Assembly: GCA_001464165.1 (NCBI GenBank)
Contig: LNEX01000485.1
Span: 11,679 to 75,678 of the forward strand
From: a bacterium Ga0077546
Lineage (GTDB): Bacteria > Cyanobacteriota > Vampirovibrionia > Obscuribacterales > Obscuribacteraceae
Reading direction: 5' to 3'
Length of the DNA: 64,000 nt
How positions within the stretch are numbered: the stretch's first letter is position 1; each line of letters starts with the position of its first letter. The translations under genes and the position numbers were made by a program. This document shows positions 34,626 through 43,537 of this stretch, piece by piece. Below the pieces are notes generated by a model. That model ran no database searches, had not been told where the DNA came from, and saw only the letters and a program-made list of their open reading frames with translations.

Positions 34626-36413
34626 CTAATAAAGTTCTCTTAATCCTTGATTAGCCATTAGTTGAACTAGCGAGGCCGCCATATCTTCACGACTTGTGGG
34701 AAAACCAAGACTGTCGGCAGATGAGAAATCACCTGCCTGGGGTGAACGGAAATAAGAAACTGCGCTCTTGAGAGACTCTTTAGCCAAGTCTATTTCTTGC
34801 CTTGTCAGTTGCAACCTAGCTCTAAGCAGATAAGACCGCCACAAACAACCGTCATCATTAATGCGCTCGGAGGTACCAACTGCCTTAGTGACGTAGTTTT
34901 CGGCCGAGGTCAAATCAGACGCCTTGAACGCAGTCTCGGCTAAACATTGATAAAGTCGGCCTTTCAACTGCTGTTCTTTAGTATTGGTCAGTATGTTCAA
35001 AGCGGCTTCTAAGTGAGTTTTAGCGTCACGATAAGCTCCATTTCTATATTCAGCACCAGCCATATTCTGCAAAATAATGGCATGCAATTTCGGTGCCTTA
35101 GGCTGAATAACAGGCTGAAAATCAATTGCCTGCATGAAATAGGCGATCCCTTTTGCTGGTTGACCGTCAAGTGTTTCAAAGACACCAAGAGCATTGGTGG
35201 CTTGAGCTTGGTTATATGCATCAGATTTAGCTTTGAACACAGGCAAGGCCTTAAGTAAATATTGCCGGGCCTGATCAAGATCGCCTGTTGAGGCTAGGCA
35301 GTATGCGTAGCCTTGGTCCATATTGGCCCGGACCACATCAGAAATGGCTCTAGAATCTAGCTTAGGATAAAGTGCGTAAGCCTGTTCATAAGTTTTACGA
35401 GCACTCGAAAATTCATCAGCGGCATACTGCGCATTGGCCAAGGCCTGCAGGGCAGGCAGTAAGTAGACAACTCCATATTTAGGATTTGAACGCGCCAATG
35501 ACAAGAGCTTATTTGCTTCTTCTTGCGCGGCAGTAAACCAGCCCATTTCAATCATGCTGGTGACTGTTGCCACTCTAACCTCGACGGACTTAGATAAATC
35601 ACCAGCTTGGGCGCTGTAAGTTGCGCCCTCCTGGAAGAACCTCATAGCCTCTTTGGGTTTGCCAAACTGTAAACAGAGGTTGGCGCAAAGGTACATCACT
35701 CGGGCAGCTTCAGCAGGATTGTTAAGCCCAGATGCAGTCAAGACCTTTAAGGCCGCATCTAACTGCTGTGTGGCCCACACCGGATTGTCTAATCCAAAAT
35801 AGGCTTGGGCAAGAGCAACTCTAGCTCTTGCCAACGACTGTTGATCTTGCACACTAGCTAGAACTTCAACAGCGTTCTCACCTAAGTATTTAGCCTTGAT
35901 CCACGAGCCTTGCTCAACGTAACAACGACACATGTTTGTCAGGGCCTTACCTTGGCCCTCGGCATACTTCATCTCTAAGCTCATGCCGTACATCTCTTGC
36001 CAAGCAATCAAAGCTTGGTTAATCAAATGCTGCTCGAAGAACTTCTCTCCGCGCTTTTCTAGATCTTGGATTTTCTCCATCGACTGTGGAGTCTGAGCCA
36101 TCTCGGAGATTTTCTCCAGCTCTTTAATGATGGTCTCACCACCCTTAGACTTATCGGGAAAGAAATTGCCCAATTGCGAATTAGGGTTTGGATTTACCAC
36201 AGCGGGACTGCTGGAGTTTTGTCTCACCTGAGTCGTCGAGCCACCGGTGACGCTGCGATCCTGCGCTAGGGCTGACAGAGGGGCACCACACTCGATGCCG
36301 GCTACAAGCACGGTACATGCAACTGCAATTACTTTTTTCATTGGCAAATTGTTCTCAAATTTCCTACATAAAACCAGACTTACTGAAGTCTCAAACAGAC
36401 CCAAAACAAGCAA
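34626..36413 (-). CDS. TPR protein (N-terminal part of a frameshifted TPR-CHAT gene)
   Basis: An N-terminal stretch (about residues 25-50, VIAVACTVLVAGIECGAPLSALA) looks like a signal peptide, so the ATG at residue 25 (about 36341, MKKVIAVACT) is a likely true start. Then about twelve TPR-like units run to the end (for example AKTHLEAALNILTNTKEQQL). The frame ends at GLRELY, where the CHAT frame takes over. TPR-CHAT proteins are common in cyanobacteria-like lineages and are thought to sense or cleave partners bound by the TPR; here the CHAT part looks inactive. The start of the exported protein explains the unusual position of a CHAT domain outside the cytosol. Confidence 0.75.
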   Translation of the reverse strand: MLVLGLFETSVSLVLCRKFENNLPMKKVIAVACTVLVAGIECGAPLSALAQDRSVTGGSTTQVRQNSSSPAVVNPNPNSQLGNFFPDKSKGGETIIKELEKISEMAQTPQSMEKIQDLEKRGEKFFEQHLINQALIAWQEMYGMSLEMKYAEGQGKALTNMCRCYVEQGSWIKAKYLGENAVEVLASVQDQQSLARARVALAQAYFGLDNPVWATQQLDAALKVLTASGLNNPAEAARVMYLCANLCLQFGKPKEAMRFFQEGATYSAQAGDLSKSVEVRVATVTSMIEMGWFTAAQEEANKLLSLARSNPKYGVVYLLPALQALANAQYAADEFSSARKTYEQAYALYPKLDSRAISDVVRANMDQGYAYCLASTGDLDQARQYLLKALPVFKAKSDAYNQAQATNALGVFETLDGQPAKGIAYFMQAIDFQPVIQPKAPKLHAIILQNMAGAEYRNGAYRDAKTHLEAALNILTNTKEQQLKGRLYQCLAETAFKASDLTSAENYVTKAVGTSERINDDGCLWRSYLLRARLQLTRQEIDLAKESLKSAVSYFRSPQAGDFSSADSLGFPTSREDMAASLVQLMANQGLRELY

Positions 36414-36883
36414 CAGCTCAAAGTCATCTGTAGACGTCGAGTTGTAGGATAGTCAATTTACACAATTTTTGCCTGTGAAATAAGCAGCTTTCCGTCTCAC
36501 ATGGGCAAAAAATAAGGTTGCCGAGTGATAGTGAAATTGAGCTAATTGGGAACATCAGCAGTTTTGCCGTCGTCTTCGTCAATTCCATCTACTACCTATG
36601 ATCACTTTTGCGAAACCGTATTTGCCTTCAAAACAGATAGACACTAGGCGCAATAAGGATATACAACGAATACTCGAACTTCAAAAAAATTGTCAAAAGT
36701 TAGATGCTCTCAGAGGAGTGCCTATCGAAAAAAATAAATTTAATGGTAGTCTTCTTGTTACTGAGCATTAAGCTCGAAGCACCACTCAAGCATGTATTCC
36801 TTTTATTTGAAATTTTATTAGAAATTTTATTAGAAACATCTGAACGGAAGAAATTCTCTATCACTAGAAGTTAGGAGCTCACG
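36414..36883. other. Intergenic stretch between divergent genes, 470 bases
   Basis: AT-rich, no credible gene on either strand. Two tandem copies of GAAATTTTATTA lie at 36809-36832. It should hold the promoters of the TPR-CHAT gene and of the glycine-zipper gene. No clear -35/-10 pair is seen. Confidence 0.55.
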
Positions 36884-37360
36884 ATGAAACTGCAGATTCG
36901 TAACGCTACATTGGCCATTCTAGGCCTAATCACCAGCCAAGCACTTGTGTTCGGTAACATGCCAGCTCAAGCTCAGACTTATTCGGCATCAGTAACAAAG
37001 GCACAACCAAGCAAAACGAAACAGTTTTTCCAAAAACATGACACTGTACGCAAAGCCACCATAGGTGCTGGCGTAGGCACAGCGGCTGGTGCCGTCACAG
37101 GCTTAGTGGCAGGCAAGGGCATGGTCAGGGGCGCGGCCATAGGGGCTGGCACCGGTGCTACAGTCGGTGTCATAAACGGCAACAAGACGCTGGCTAAACA
37201 TCCGATCATGAGAGATATGGCAACAGGTACAGCAGCAGCCACAGGTATTACAATGGCAGCAACAAAGGGCCGCGGTGGTGCCAAAACTACAATGAAAGGT
37301 GCAGCCCTTGGAGCAGCACTAGGCCTAGGGGTCGGTCTCTTCAGAGACAAACTCAAGTAG
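36884..37360 (+). CDS. Small exported glycine-zipper protein
   Basis: A signal peptide (residues 1-31, ending PAQAQT) precedes a short basic region (TKQFFQKHDTVRK), then glycine-zipper segments GAGVGTAAGAVTGLVAGKG, GAAIGAGTGATVGVING and GAALGAALGLGVGLFRD. Such segments form tightly packed membrane helices, as in the YMGG-like and TraT/OmpA-linked zipper families. A membrane-inserted or outer-membrane protein is likely. The start has TTAGGAGCTCACG before it. It lies 25 bases before glpD and may be cotranscribed, though a functional link is not obvious. Confidence 0.65.
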   Translation: MKLQIRNATLAILGLITSQALVFGNMPAQAQTYSASVTKAQPSKTKQFFQKHDTVRKATIGAGVGTAAGAVTGLVAGKGMVRGAAIGAGTGATVGVINGNKTLAKHPIMRDMATGTAAATGITMAATKGRGGAKTTMKGAALGAALGLGVGLFRDKLK

Positions 37361-37385
37361 ACCAATGAGAATCTAAAAAGGAACT

Positions 37386-37925
37386 ATGAAGAGCAGAAGT
37401 CAAGTACTCGCAATTGCAGCTGAAAGAGAATTTGACCTGGTAATCATCGGAGGCGGTATCGTTGGGGCAGGAGTTGCTCAAGATGCTGCCTCTCGTGGTT
37501 TATCAGTATTACTACTCGAAAAAGATGACTTTGCCTCAGGCACCTCAAGCCGTACGACGAAACTTATCCACGGGGGCTTACGATACCTAGAACAACTTCA
37601 GTTTCGTTTGACCCGTGAACTCTGTCAAGAACGCGGGCTGCTCGAAACCCTTGCACCACATATGGTGAGAGACTTTTCCTTCATGCTACCGATCACCAAA
37701 GGCAAGAAATTTTTCGGCCTTAAAGCTGATGTTGGTTTAACTCTCTATGACCTGCTTTCCATTAATGCCCGAGGGGTGCGCACCCATCAACGCCTCAATC
37801 GCAAAGAGACCTTGGGCGCCGCTCCATCTTTAAATGCATCCTTAGTATCGGGTGGTTTGCGCTTTCATGACTGCATCACCGACGACAGCAGAGTAGTAAT
37901 GGAAGTGATTAAGTCGGCCTGCTAA
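37386..37925 (+). CDS. glpD: Glycerol-3-phosphate dehydrogenase (FAD), N-terminal part before an in-frame UAA
   Basis: FAD enzyme that oxidises glycerol-3-phosphate to dihydroxyacetone phosphate and passes electrons to quinones. The dinucleotide fold LVIIGGGIVGAGVAQDAASRG, DFASGTSSRTTKLIHGGLRY and the membrane-contact LPIT are all as expected. The frame stops at TAA (37923-37925) in EVIKSAC, and the very next codons (FGAIAVNYLEAVDF) continue the family sequence in the same frame. A change of CAA to TAA would explain this. Product as written would have 179 residues and no function. The start ATG at 37386 has AAAAGGAAC nearby. Confidence 0.85.
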   Translation: MKSRSQVLAIAAEREFDLVIIGGGIVGAGVAQDAASRGLSVLLLEKDDFASGTSSRTTKLIHGGLRYLEQLQFRLTRELCQERGLLETLAPHMVRDFSFMLPITKGKKFFGLKADVGLTLYDLLSINARGVRTHQRLNRKETLGAAPSLNASLVSGGLRFHDCITDDSRVVMEVIKSAC

Positions 37926-38144
37926 TTTGGAGCAATTGCTGTTAACTACCTTGAAGCCGTAGATTTCAAGATAAAAGACGGCAGAACAGACGCAATAGTT
38001 TGCCGCGACCGCTTCAATGGCCAAGAATTAGTTGTACGCAGCCGCTCTTGCATCAACGCTACCGGAGTTTGGTCAGACATCCTACTGCGGCAGTTAGATC
38101 CGACCTGGAGCAGCAAAGTACAGCCAGCCAAAGGCACTCATATA

Positions 38145-39110
38145 ATGCTGCCCTTATCATGCTTTGAAACCAGCACCGCGCTATTTCTACCCACCAACGA
38201 TGGCCGCTACGTCTTTGTCGTACCATGGCAAAAAGCACTAATGGTCGGCACCACTGACATTGGCTACGACGGCCCGCTAGACAACCCCGTGGCCACTGGC
38301 GAAGAAGTAGATTATCTGCTCGGCATACTTAACTCGTACCGCAAGAGAGGCAATAAAAACAGTCCCGGCGCCCAACTCACCAGAGCCGATGTCATTGCTA
38401 CTTGGGCCGGCCTCCGCCCGTTAGTAGGAGGAGAGCATGATGGTAGCAGCAAGAATCAAACAGCAGACAAAGACTCCGAAAAAACTGCCACCATATCTCG
38501 TGAGCACTTACTCTTCGAAGGCCCCTTTGGAGTAATTGGATTAATCGGTGGTAAGTTAACCAACTACCGAATGCTTGCTATTCACGTAGTTGATATGGCA
38601 CTGAAACAGCTGGTCAATCAAGACAGCAAGTATCACGGCTTCAAACTTAGCAAAACAGACAAGATCATGCTGGGAGGCTGGAGCGACAAGTCAGACTTTC
38701 TTAATAGCACAGCGCAGATATCGGCTCAGTCTAGAAAACTCTCGCTAGACCCGGCCACTATCGATCACTTAATTGCTACCTACGGCAAAGACGCCCTCAA
38801 AATTATCGAACTGGTCGAACAAACCCCAGCTTTGAGTGAGCGAATTTGTCCCGATTTTCCGCCGATAATGGCTGAAGTCCCTTATTGCCTTGACAATGAA
38901 ATGGCGATTTCGCTAGAAGACATTTTGTCACGTCGAATACGCTTAGGCTTCGTGCACCAAGGCCAGTGCCTAGAATCTGCCCCAAAAGTAGCTAAGCTAA
39001 TTCAGAATCTATCTTATTGGGATTCTCAGAGAGCAGCAATCGAACTAGATCAGTTCGAAAAGAGTTTATTGGCCCAGCTGGCACCCGCATCACAACTAGT
39101 GCCTGTATAA
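38145..39110 (+). CDS. glpD: Glycerol-3-phosphate dehydrogenase (FAD), C-terminal part after the in-frame UAA
   Basis: Coding sense resumes at 37926, in frame with 37386..37925; 38145 is only the first internal ATG. The part from 37926 has the FAD-contact strand INATGVWSDILL, the GTHIMLPLS motif, FVVPWQKALMVGTTDIGYD, TRADVIATWAGLRPLVGG and FGVIGLIGGKLTNYRMLA. The last part (about 185 residues) is the glpD C-terminal helical domain. The joined protein would have 574 residues, a normal length. It ends nine bases before the 2-hydroxyacid dehydrogenase gene, probably one operon. Whether the gene is dead depends on the single base at 37923. Confidence 0.85.
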   Translation: MLPLSCFETSTALFLPTNDGRYVFVVPWQKALMVGTTDIGYDGPLDNPVATGEEVDYLLGILNSYRKRGNKNSPGAQLTRADVIATWAGLRPLVGGEHDGSSKNQTADKDSEKTATISREHLLFEGPFGVIGLIGGKLTNYRMLAIHVVDMALKQLVNQDSKYHGFKLSKTDKIMLGGWSDKSDFLNSTAQISAQSRKLSLDPATIDHLIATYGKDALKIIELVEQTPALSERICPDFPPIMAEVPYCLDNEMAISLEDILSRRIRLGFVHQGQCLESAPKVAKLIQNLSYWDSQRAAIELDQFEKSLLAQLAPASQLVPV

Positions 39111-39119
39111 CTTTAAGAG

Positions 39120-40202
39120 TTGAAATTGCCTGCCTCGACCAAAGCTAAATTTACCGCACCGCCCAAAATTGTCGTGATCGGCAAGGTCCCTAACGACCTT
39201 GCAAATCGCCTGAGCGCGTTAGGCACACTCAGCTATTTGGAACGCTCAATGAGCCTAAGCGAAGCCGATATTGTTGCCGCGACCAGCCAAGCCCAAATAA
39301 TTCTCACCGAGCCGCCAGACCAGATTACGGCAAGCGTGATTAATGCTTGCCCCGAATTGATCATGATTGCTCAACGAGCGGTAGGCTACGACAATATCAA
39401 TCTCAAAGACTGTGAAAGCCGGCCGATTCTTGTCACCAATACTCCAGGAGTGCTTGATAATGCCACCGCAGATTTAGCCTTCGCCTTACTTCTGGCAGCA
39501 GGGCGGCGCATTGTTGAAGCCGACACCTATGTGCGCACTGGACAATGGCAAGGTTTTGAAAATGATTTGTTGTTAGGCACTGAGATGTATGGTCGCACCA
39601 TCGGCATAATTGGAATGGGCCGCATCGGCTCAGCCGTGGCCAGACGTGCCCATGGTTTTGGCATGAATATAATCTACTGCCGCGCCAACGAAACCACTAG
39701 CACTGCCGACGACAACAACATCGCACACGACCAAAAAGATTTGAATTGGCAAGCGCAATTAGGAGCCAAGAGAGTTTCACTCAATACCGTTCTTCGGCAG
39801 GCAGACTATATTTCATTACATTGTCCCCATAACAAGCAGACTGAAAAACTGATTGGCAAAGAACAATTTTCTCTGATGAAAAAGAGCGCCATATTTATCA
39901 ACACCGCCAGAGGCAAAATAGTTGATGAAGAGGCACTATCAAACGCCATTGAAAGCCGCCAAATCAGGGGCGCTGGTCTTGACGTCTTCTATCACGAACC
40001 AAAAGTTAGCCCCTTTTTGCTCAAAGCACCCAATGTAGTACTGGCGCCACATATAGGGTCAGCCTCAGAACAAACCCGCCATGCCATGGCCGAACTTGCA
40101 GTTATGAGCGTCGAGCTTGCCCTAGCGGGTAAATTGCCTGCCAACACCTTAAACGCAGAGTTATTTGACCGCTGGCTAAAGAATCAACACTTTATTATGT
40201 AG
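39120..40202 (+). CDS. D-isomer-specific 2-hydroxyacid dehydrogenase (glyoxylate/hydroxypyruvate reductase-like)
   Basis: NAD(P)-linked reductase family. The Rossmann motif is IGIIGMGRIGSAVARRA; the active site has Arg in INTARGKIVDEEAL, Glu in GLDVFYHEP, and His in LAPHIGSAS. The length of 360 fits glyoxylate or hydroxypyruvate reductases, with a small insertion before HCPHNK. It follows glpD after nine bases and is likely in its operon. The TTG at 39120 has AAGAG directly before it; a second TTG at 39126 has better spacing. Substrate specificity is not determined by sequence. Its stop overlaps by eight bases with the end of the convergent rsgA. Confidence 0.85.
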   Translation: MKLPASTKAKFTAPPKIVVIGKVPNDLANRLSALGTLSYLERSMSLSEADIVAATSQAQIILTEPPDQITASVINACPELIMIAQRAVGYDNINLKDCESRPILVTNTPGVLDNATADLAFALLLAAGRRIVEADTYVRTGQWQGFENDLLLGTEMYGRTIGIIGMGRIGSAVARRAHGFGMNIIYCRANETTSTADDNNIAHDQKDLNWQAQLGAKRVSLNTVLRQADYISLHCPHNKQTEKLIGKEQFSLMKKSAIFINTARGKIVDEEALSNAIESRQIRGAGLDVFYHEPKVSPFLLKAPNVVLAPHIGSASEQTRHAMAELAVMSVELALAGKLPANTLNAELFDRWLKNQHFIM

Positions 40203-40671
40203 TTTTGCTTGTGTCCAAGTCGTCATCATCAAAGGACGTAGTGTCTATAACTTTCTGCTTTACGGTGTTGCGCGATGCCTGCCGATACTTATTAGCTAAA
40301 CGCGGGATGAACTTGGTTTTAGAATTAGCACCCCCGGCAGCTTTAACAGAGCTCTCTACCTTCTTAGAGGTTGTCTTCTGCAGCGACTGCTCCGCCTGTG
40401 ATTCACCCACCATTATGAGGTAACTCTCATAACGCGTAAGAGAAACAGGTCGATATGTAATGGCCAGTTCACTCGCTTCGTTGTCGGTAGCATCATCAGA
40501 GTCAAGATCAGACTCAACTTCTTCAACTTCTTCTTCAACTTCTTCTTCATTGTCGCCAAGCAAGTCAGAAAGAGATTCTAAAACAGCACAACCAGCCTCA
40601 ACCAAGTGCAGGCAATCGGCTCTCAGGAAACTGTGCTGCGACGTCTCGAGGCTCAGGATGCAAAAACTCAA
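40195..40671 (-). CDS. rsgA: Ribosome small subunit GTPase RsgA, C-terminal part (frameshifted)
   Basis: The region from about 40618 down contains the RsgA zinc-domain motif ADCLHLVEAGCAV and the family end TRYESYLIMV. These are in a different frame from the GTPase part (40598..41494), which runs out at SRLPALG. The ATG or GTG at 40671 is an artefact of the frame. Unusual for RsgA, an acidic stretch (NEEEVEEEVEEVESDLDSDD) lies inside the C-terminal domain and a 60-residue basic/Ser tail follows. The first of the expected zinc cysteines is not seen, so a small deletion at the junction (about 40620) is likely, not just a single base. Confidence 0.75.
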   Translation of the reverse strand: MSFCILSLETSQHSFLRADCLHLVEAGCAVLESLSDLLGDNEEEVEEEVEEVESDLDSDDATDNEASELAITYRPVSLTRYESYLIMVGESQAEQSLQKTTSKKVESSVKAAGGANSKTKFIPRLANKYRQASRNTVKQKVIDTTSFDDDDLDTSKTT

Positions 40672-41494
40672 TCAAGTTAAAGCCAGGAGTATCGGCAATC
40701 CAAGAAATCTGATCGGTCTGATGAGATGAATCACCGATTTTCAGATCATGAGAACCCTCGGGAGCGTCGGAGAGATTTAAATTCAGTCGATAGAGTTCCG
40801 AATACGTAGTTGTGTGACGACCAACTCCAAAGTCATTTTCCATCAAACCGGTCTTCAAATTGAGCCCCGGGCAAAGTTTATTGAGCATGGTCGATTTGCC
40901 AACCCCTGACGGGCCCGCGAATACAGAGATTTTACCAGTGAGCAAAGAGGCCAGTTCGGAGAGACCAGCCGAAGTCTTAGCAGAAACAAATATAACAAAG
41001 TATCCAAGAGGTTCATAAATAGATCTTAAATGATCTAAGTCGTTTTTAGCCCCTAAATCGGCTTTATTGAAGCACAAAATAGGGCGCGAAACTGGCAGTG
41101 TGAGCTGAAAGTGGACTATATAGCGATCTGTCCAGAGGGGGTTCCATTGGGGCTGTTTGACAGCCTGTACAATGACTACCTGGTCTACATTGGCTAGAGA
41201 TGGTCTTGCGATAAGGCTACGCCGCTCGAGTATCGTCGTAATGATGGCGCTCTTTTCGGTTAAATCGAGTTCGTTGAGTTCAACTCTGTCACCTGTGACG
41301 ATTGCCACCCGTTCTTTCTTTAGGCGCCCTCTGGCCTGGCAGGTGAGCAAAATGTCGGTTGTAGTTCCCGTCTCCGTCTGATCATTTTGATCAGTGTCCA
41401 AACTAGTGACATGCACGAGGTAACCTCCAGCATGACTTCTAAGAACGGTTCCAACAATCGACAAAACTCTCTCAAACTCCGAGAAACACACCAA
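40598..41494 (-). CDS. rsgA: Ribosome small subunit GTPase RsgA, N-terminal and GTPase part (frameshifted)
   Basis: Circularly permuted GTPase of 30S maturation. The OB-fold (GTVLRSHAGGYLVHV) leads to the permuted order: FNKADLG (G4), SAKTSAG (G5), GPSGVGKSTMLN (G1), GVGRHTTTYSEL (G2) and ADTPGFN (G3). The C-terminal zinc domain is missing from this frame and is found in the overlapping frame 40195..40671. The joined gene would make about 432 residues, longer than the usual 300 because of extra C-terminal sequence. ATG or GTG at 41494 precedes the OB fold by 12 residues; the true start may be slightly downstream. Confidence 0.85.
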   Translation of the reverse strand: MVCFSEFERVLSIVGTVLRSHAGGYLVHVTSLDTDQNDQTETGTTTDILLTCQARGRLKKERVAIVTGDRVELNELDLTEKSAIITTILERRSLIARPSLANVDQVVIVQAVKQPQWNPLWTDRYIVHFQLTLPVSRPILCFNKADLGAKNDLDHLRSIYEPLGYFVIFVSAKTSAGLSELASLLTGKISVFAGPSGVGKSTMLNKLCPGLNLKTGLMENDFGVGRHTTTYSELYRLNLNLSDAPEGSHDLKIGDSSHQTDQISWIADTPGFNLIEFLHPEPRDVAAQFPESRLPALG

Positions 41495-41576
41495 GCCGCA
41501 GTTATCTAAGGATAGCTAAATAAGGAAAGAACGGCAACAATACAAAACTCTACTCAATAGGCACAGAGAATCGCAC

Positions 41577-43451
41577 ATGAGCACGGCAACCATGACACAA
41601 ATCAGCAATACTGAAACCAGTGGAGAAGATATGACCTCCGCTATCACCGGCAAAGAACAATCGACTTGTGAGTTAACTCACATTCGCAACATTGCCATCA
41701 TCGCCCACGTTGACCACGGCAAGACTACTCTTGTTGACGGCTTCTTGCGTCAAACTGGAATCTTCCGCGAGAACCAAGAGCTAGTCGAATGCGTCATGGA
41801 CAGCAACGCCTTAGAGCGTGAACGCGGCATCACCATTCTTGCCAAAAACACTGCTGTTACCTATAAAGATCACTTGGTCAATATCGTCGATACACCAGGA
41901 CACGCAGACTTCGGTGGCGAAGTTGAACGTATTCTGGGCATGGTTGACGGTTGCCTACTCGTTGTAGATTGCGGCGAAGGCCCAATGCCACAAACTCGCT
42001 TTGTCTTGCGCAAAGCCTTAGAGCGCGGTTTGCGCCCGATTGTAGTGGTCAATAAAGTTGACCGTCCTAACATCGACCCTCACCTAGCTGTAGATAAAGT
42101 ATTCGATCTCTTCGTCGAACTCGGCGCCACCGGTGAGCAACTAGACTTCCCTTATATCTTCGCATCTGGTGTCAAAGGCATCGCTATGAAGGACCCCAAA
42201 GAAGAAGGGACTGATCTAAAGCCTCTACTTGACCTCATTCTTGAACATTGCCCACCACCAACCGGTAGCCCTTCTGAGCCGCTACAAATGCAAATCAGCA
42301 TTTTGGAATACAGCGACTATTTAGGTCGCATCGGCGTTGGTCGTATCTACAACGGTCGCGTTAAAGCTGGCGAACAAGTTTCGATGATCAAAGAAGATGG
42401 CTCAATTGTTAAAGGCAAAATCGCCAAACTGTTCACCTTCCACGGCCTGAAGAAAGTTGAAGCTGAATCAGCTGAAGCTGGCGAAATCGTAGCAATCGCT
42501 GGATTCACTGGCGCCAACGTTGGCGACACCATCGCTTCACTCGATGCTCCAGTGGCTCTGCACCGCGTCAAAATCGACGAACCGACCATGAAAATGGCGT
42601 TCTTGGTTAACGACAGCCCATTTGCCGGACGAGAGGGTAAATTCGTTACTTCCCGTCAATTGCGCTCACGCCTCTTCCACGAATTAGAAACAAACGTTAG
42701 CTTGCGCGTAAATGAAACAGATAACACCGATACATTTATCGTCAGCGGTCGTGGAGAACTTCACCTCGGCATTTTGATTGAAACCATGCGTCGTGAAGGT
42801 TATGAGTTCCAAGTCTCAAGACCAGAAGTTATCTGCAAAGAAATCGACGGCGTCACTAACGAACCATTCGAACGTTTGTTCATCGACGTGCCAGACGATT
42901 ACACTGGTGCAGTGATGAACGAAATGGGTCCGCGCAAAGCCGAACTACAGAACATGAATGTAGAAGGCAGCATGGCCTTGCTCGAATTCATCGTGCCAAC
43001 CAGAGGCATGATTGGCTTCAGAAGTGAATTCTTGCGTTTGACTAAAGGCAATGGCATCATGAACCATGCTTTCCTTGAATATCGTCCATGGTGCGGTGAC
43101 ATTGCTCGTCAAAGAAACGGGGCCCTTGTTGCCTGGGAAGAAGGAACGACTACAGCCTATGCCATCGGCAAAGCTGAAGATCGCGGCTTCTTCTTCATTA
43201 CCCCACAAACACATGTGTATTCAGGCATGATTGTGGGCGAACACAACCGCTCACAAGATCTAGACATCAACGTCTGCAAGGTCAAACAGCTTACAAACAT
43301 GCGCTCAGCATCGGCAGAAGTTCTTTACACACTGCAAGCACCAGTCGAAATGGGCCTCGAGAAATGTCTCGAATACATCCATGATGATGAACTTGTTGAA
43401 GTGACACCGCAGTCAGTGCGCATGCGCAAACGTCAAATCACTCGCCGATAA
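41577..43451 (+). CDS. typA: Translational GTPase TypA/BipA
   Basis: Ribosome-binding GTPase of the EF-G type with a role in stress and 50S assembly. G1 is [11 protein letters not shown]3 is DTPGHADF, G4 NKVDRP, and the BipA C-terminal domain includes [20 protein letters not shown] and [16 protein letters not shown]. The length of 624 is slightly above the usual 600-615. ATG at 41577 lacks a strong ribosome binding site; the internal ATG at 41631 has GGAGAAG at six bases and may be the true start. The gene is single and closed by a strong terminator. Confidence 0.93.
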   Translation: MSTATMTQISNTETSGEDMTSAITGKEQSTCELTHIRNIAIIAHVDHGKTTLVDGFLRQTGIFRENQELVECVMDSNALERERGITILAKNTAVTYKDHLVNIVDTPGHADFGGEVERILGMVDGCLLVVDCGEGPMPQTRFVLRKALERGLRPIVVVNKVDRPNIDPHLAVDKVFDLFVELGATGEQLDFPYIFASGVKGIAMKDPKEEGTDLKPLLDLILEHCPPPTGSPSEPLQMQISILEYSDYLGRIGVGRIYNGRVKAGEQVSMIKEDGSIVKGKIAKLFTFHGLKKVEAESAEAGEIVAIAGFTGANVGDTIASLDAPVALHRVKIDEPTMKMAFLVNDSPFAGREGKFVTSRQLRSRLFHELETNVSLRVNETDNTDTFIVSGRGELHLGILIETMRREGYEFQVSRPEVICKEIDGVTNEPFERLFIDVPDDYTGAVMNEMGPRKAELQNMNVEGSMALLEFIVPTRGMIGFRSEFLRLTKGNGIMNHAFLEYRPWCGDIARQRNGALVAWEEGTTTAYAIGKAEDRGFFFITPQTHVYSGMIVGEHNRSQDLDINVCKVKQLTNMRSASAEVLYTLQAPVEMGLEKCLEYIHDDELVEVTPQSVRMRKRQITRR

Positions 43452-43464
43452 TCTCGACGAATAC

Positions 43465-43510
43465 AAAAAGAAAAGACGCAGTGATGATTGTCACTGCGTC
43501 TTTTCTTTTT
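43465..43510. terminator. Strong hairpin terminator of typA (bidirectional)
   Basis: Perfect 20-base stem (43465-43484 with 43491-43510), loop TGATTG. The T-rich end (TTTTCTTTTT) is on the typA side; it also serves the convergent repeat-protein gene. Confidence 0.85.
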
Positions 43511-43537
43511 TGATCAGTTTTCTCTATTGATTGCGAG

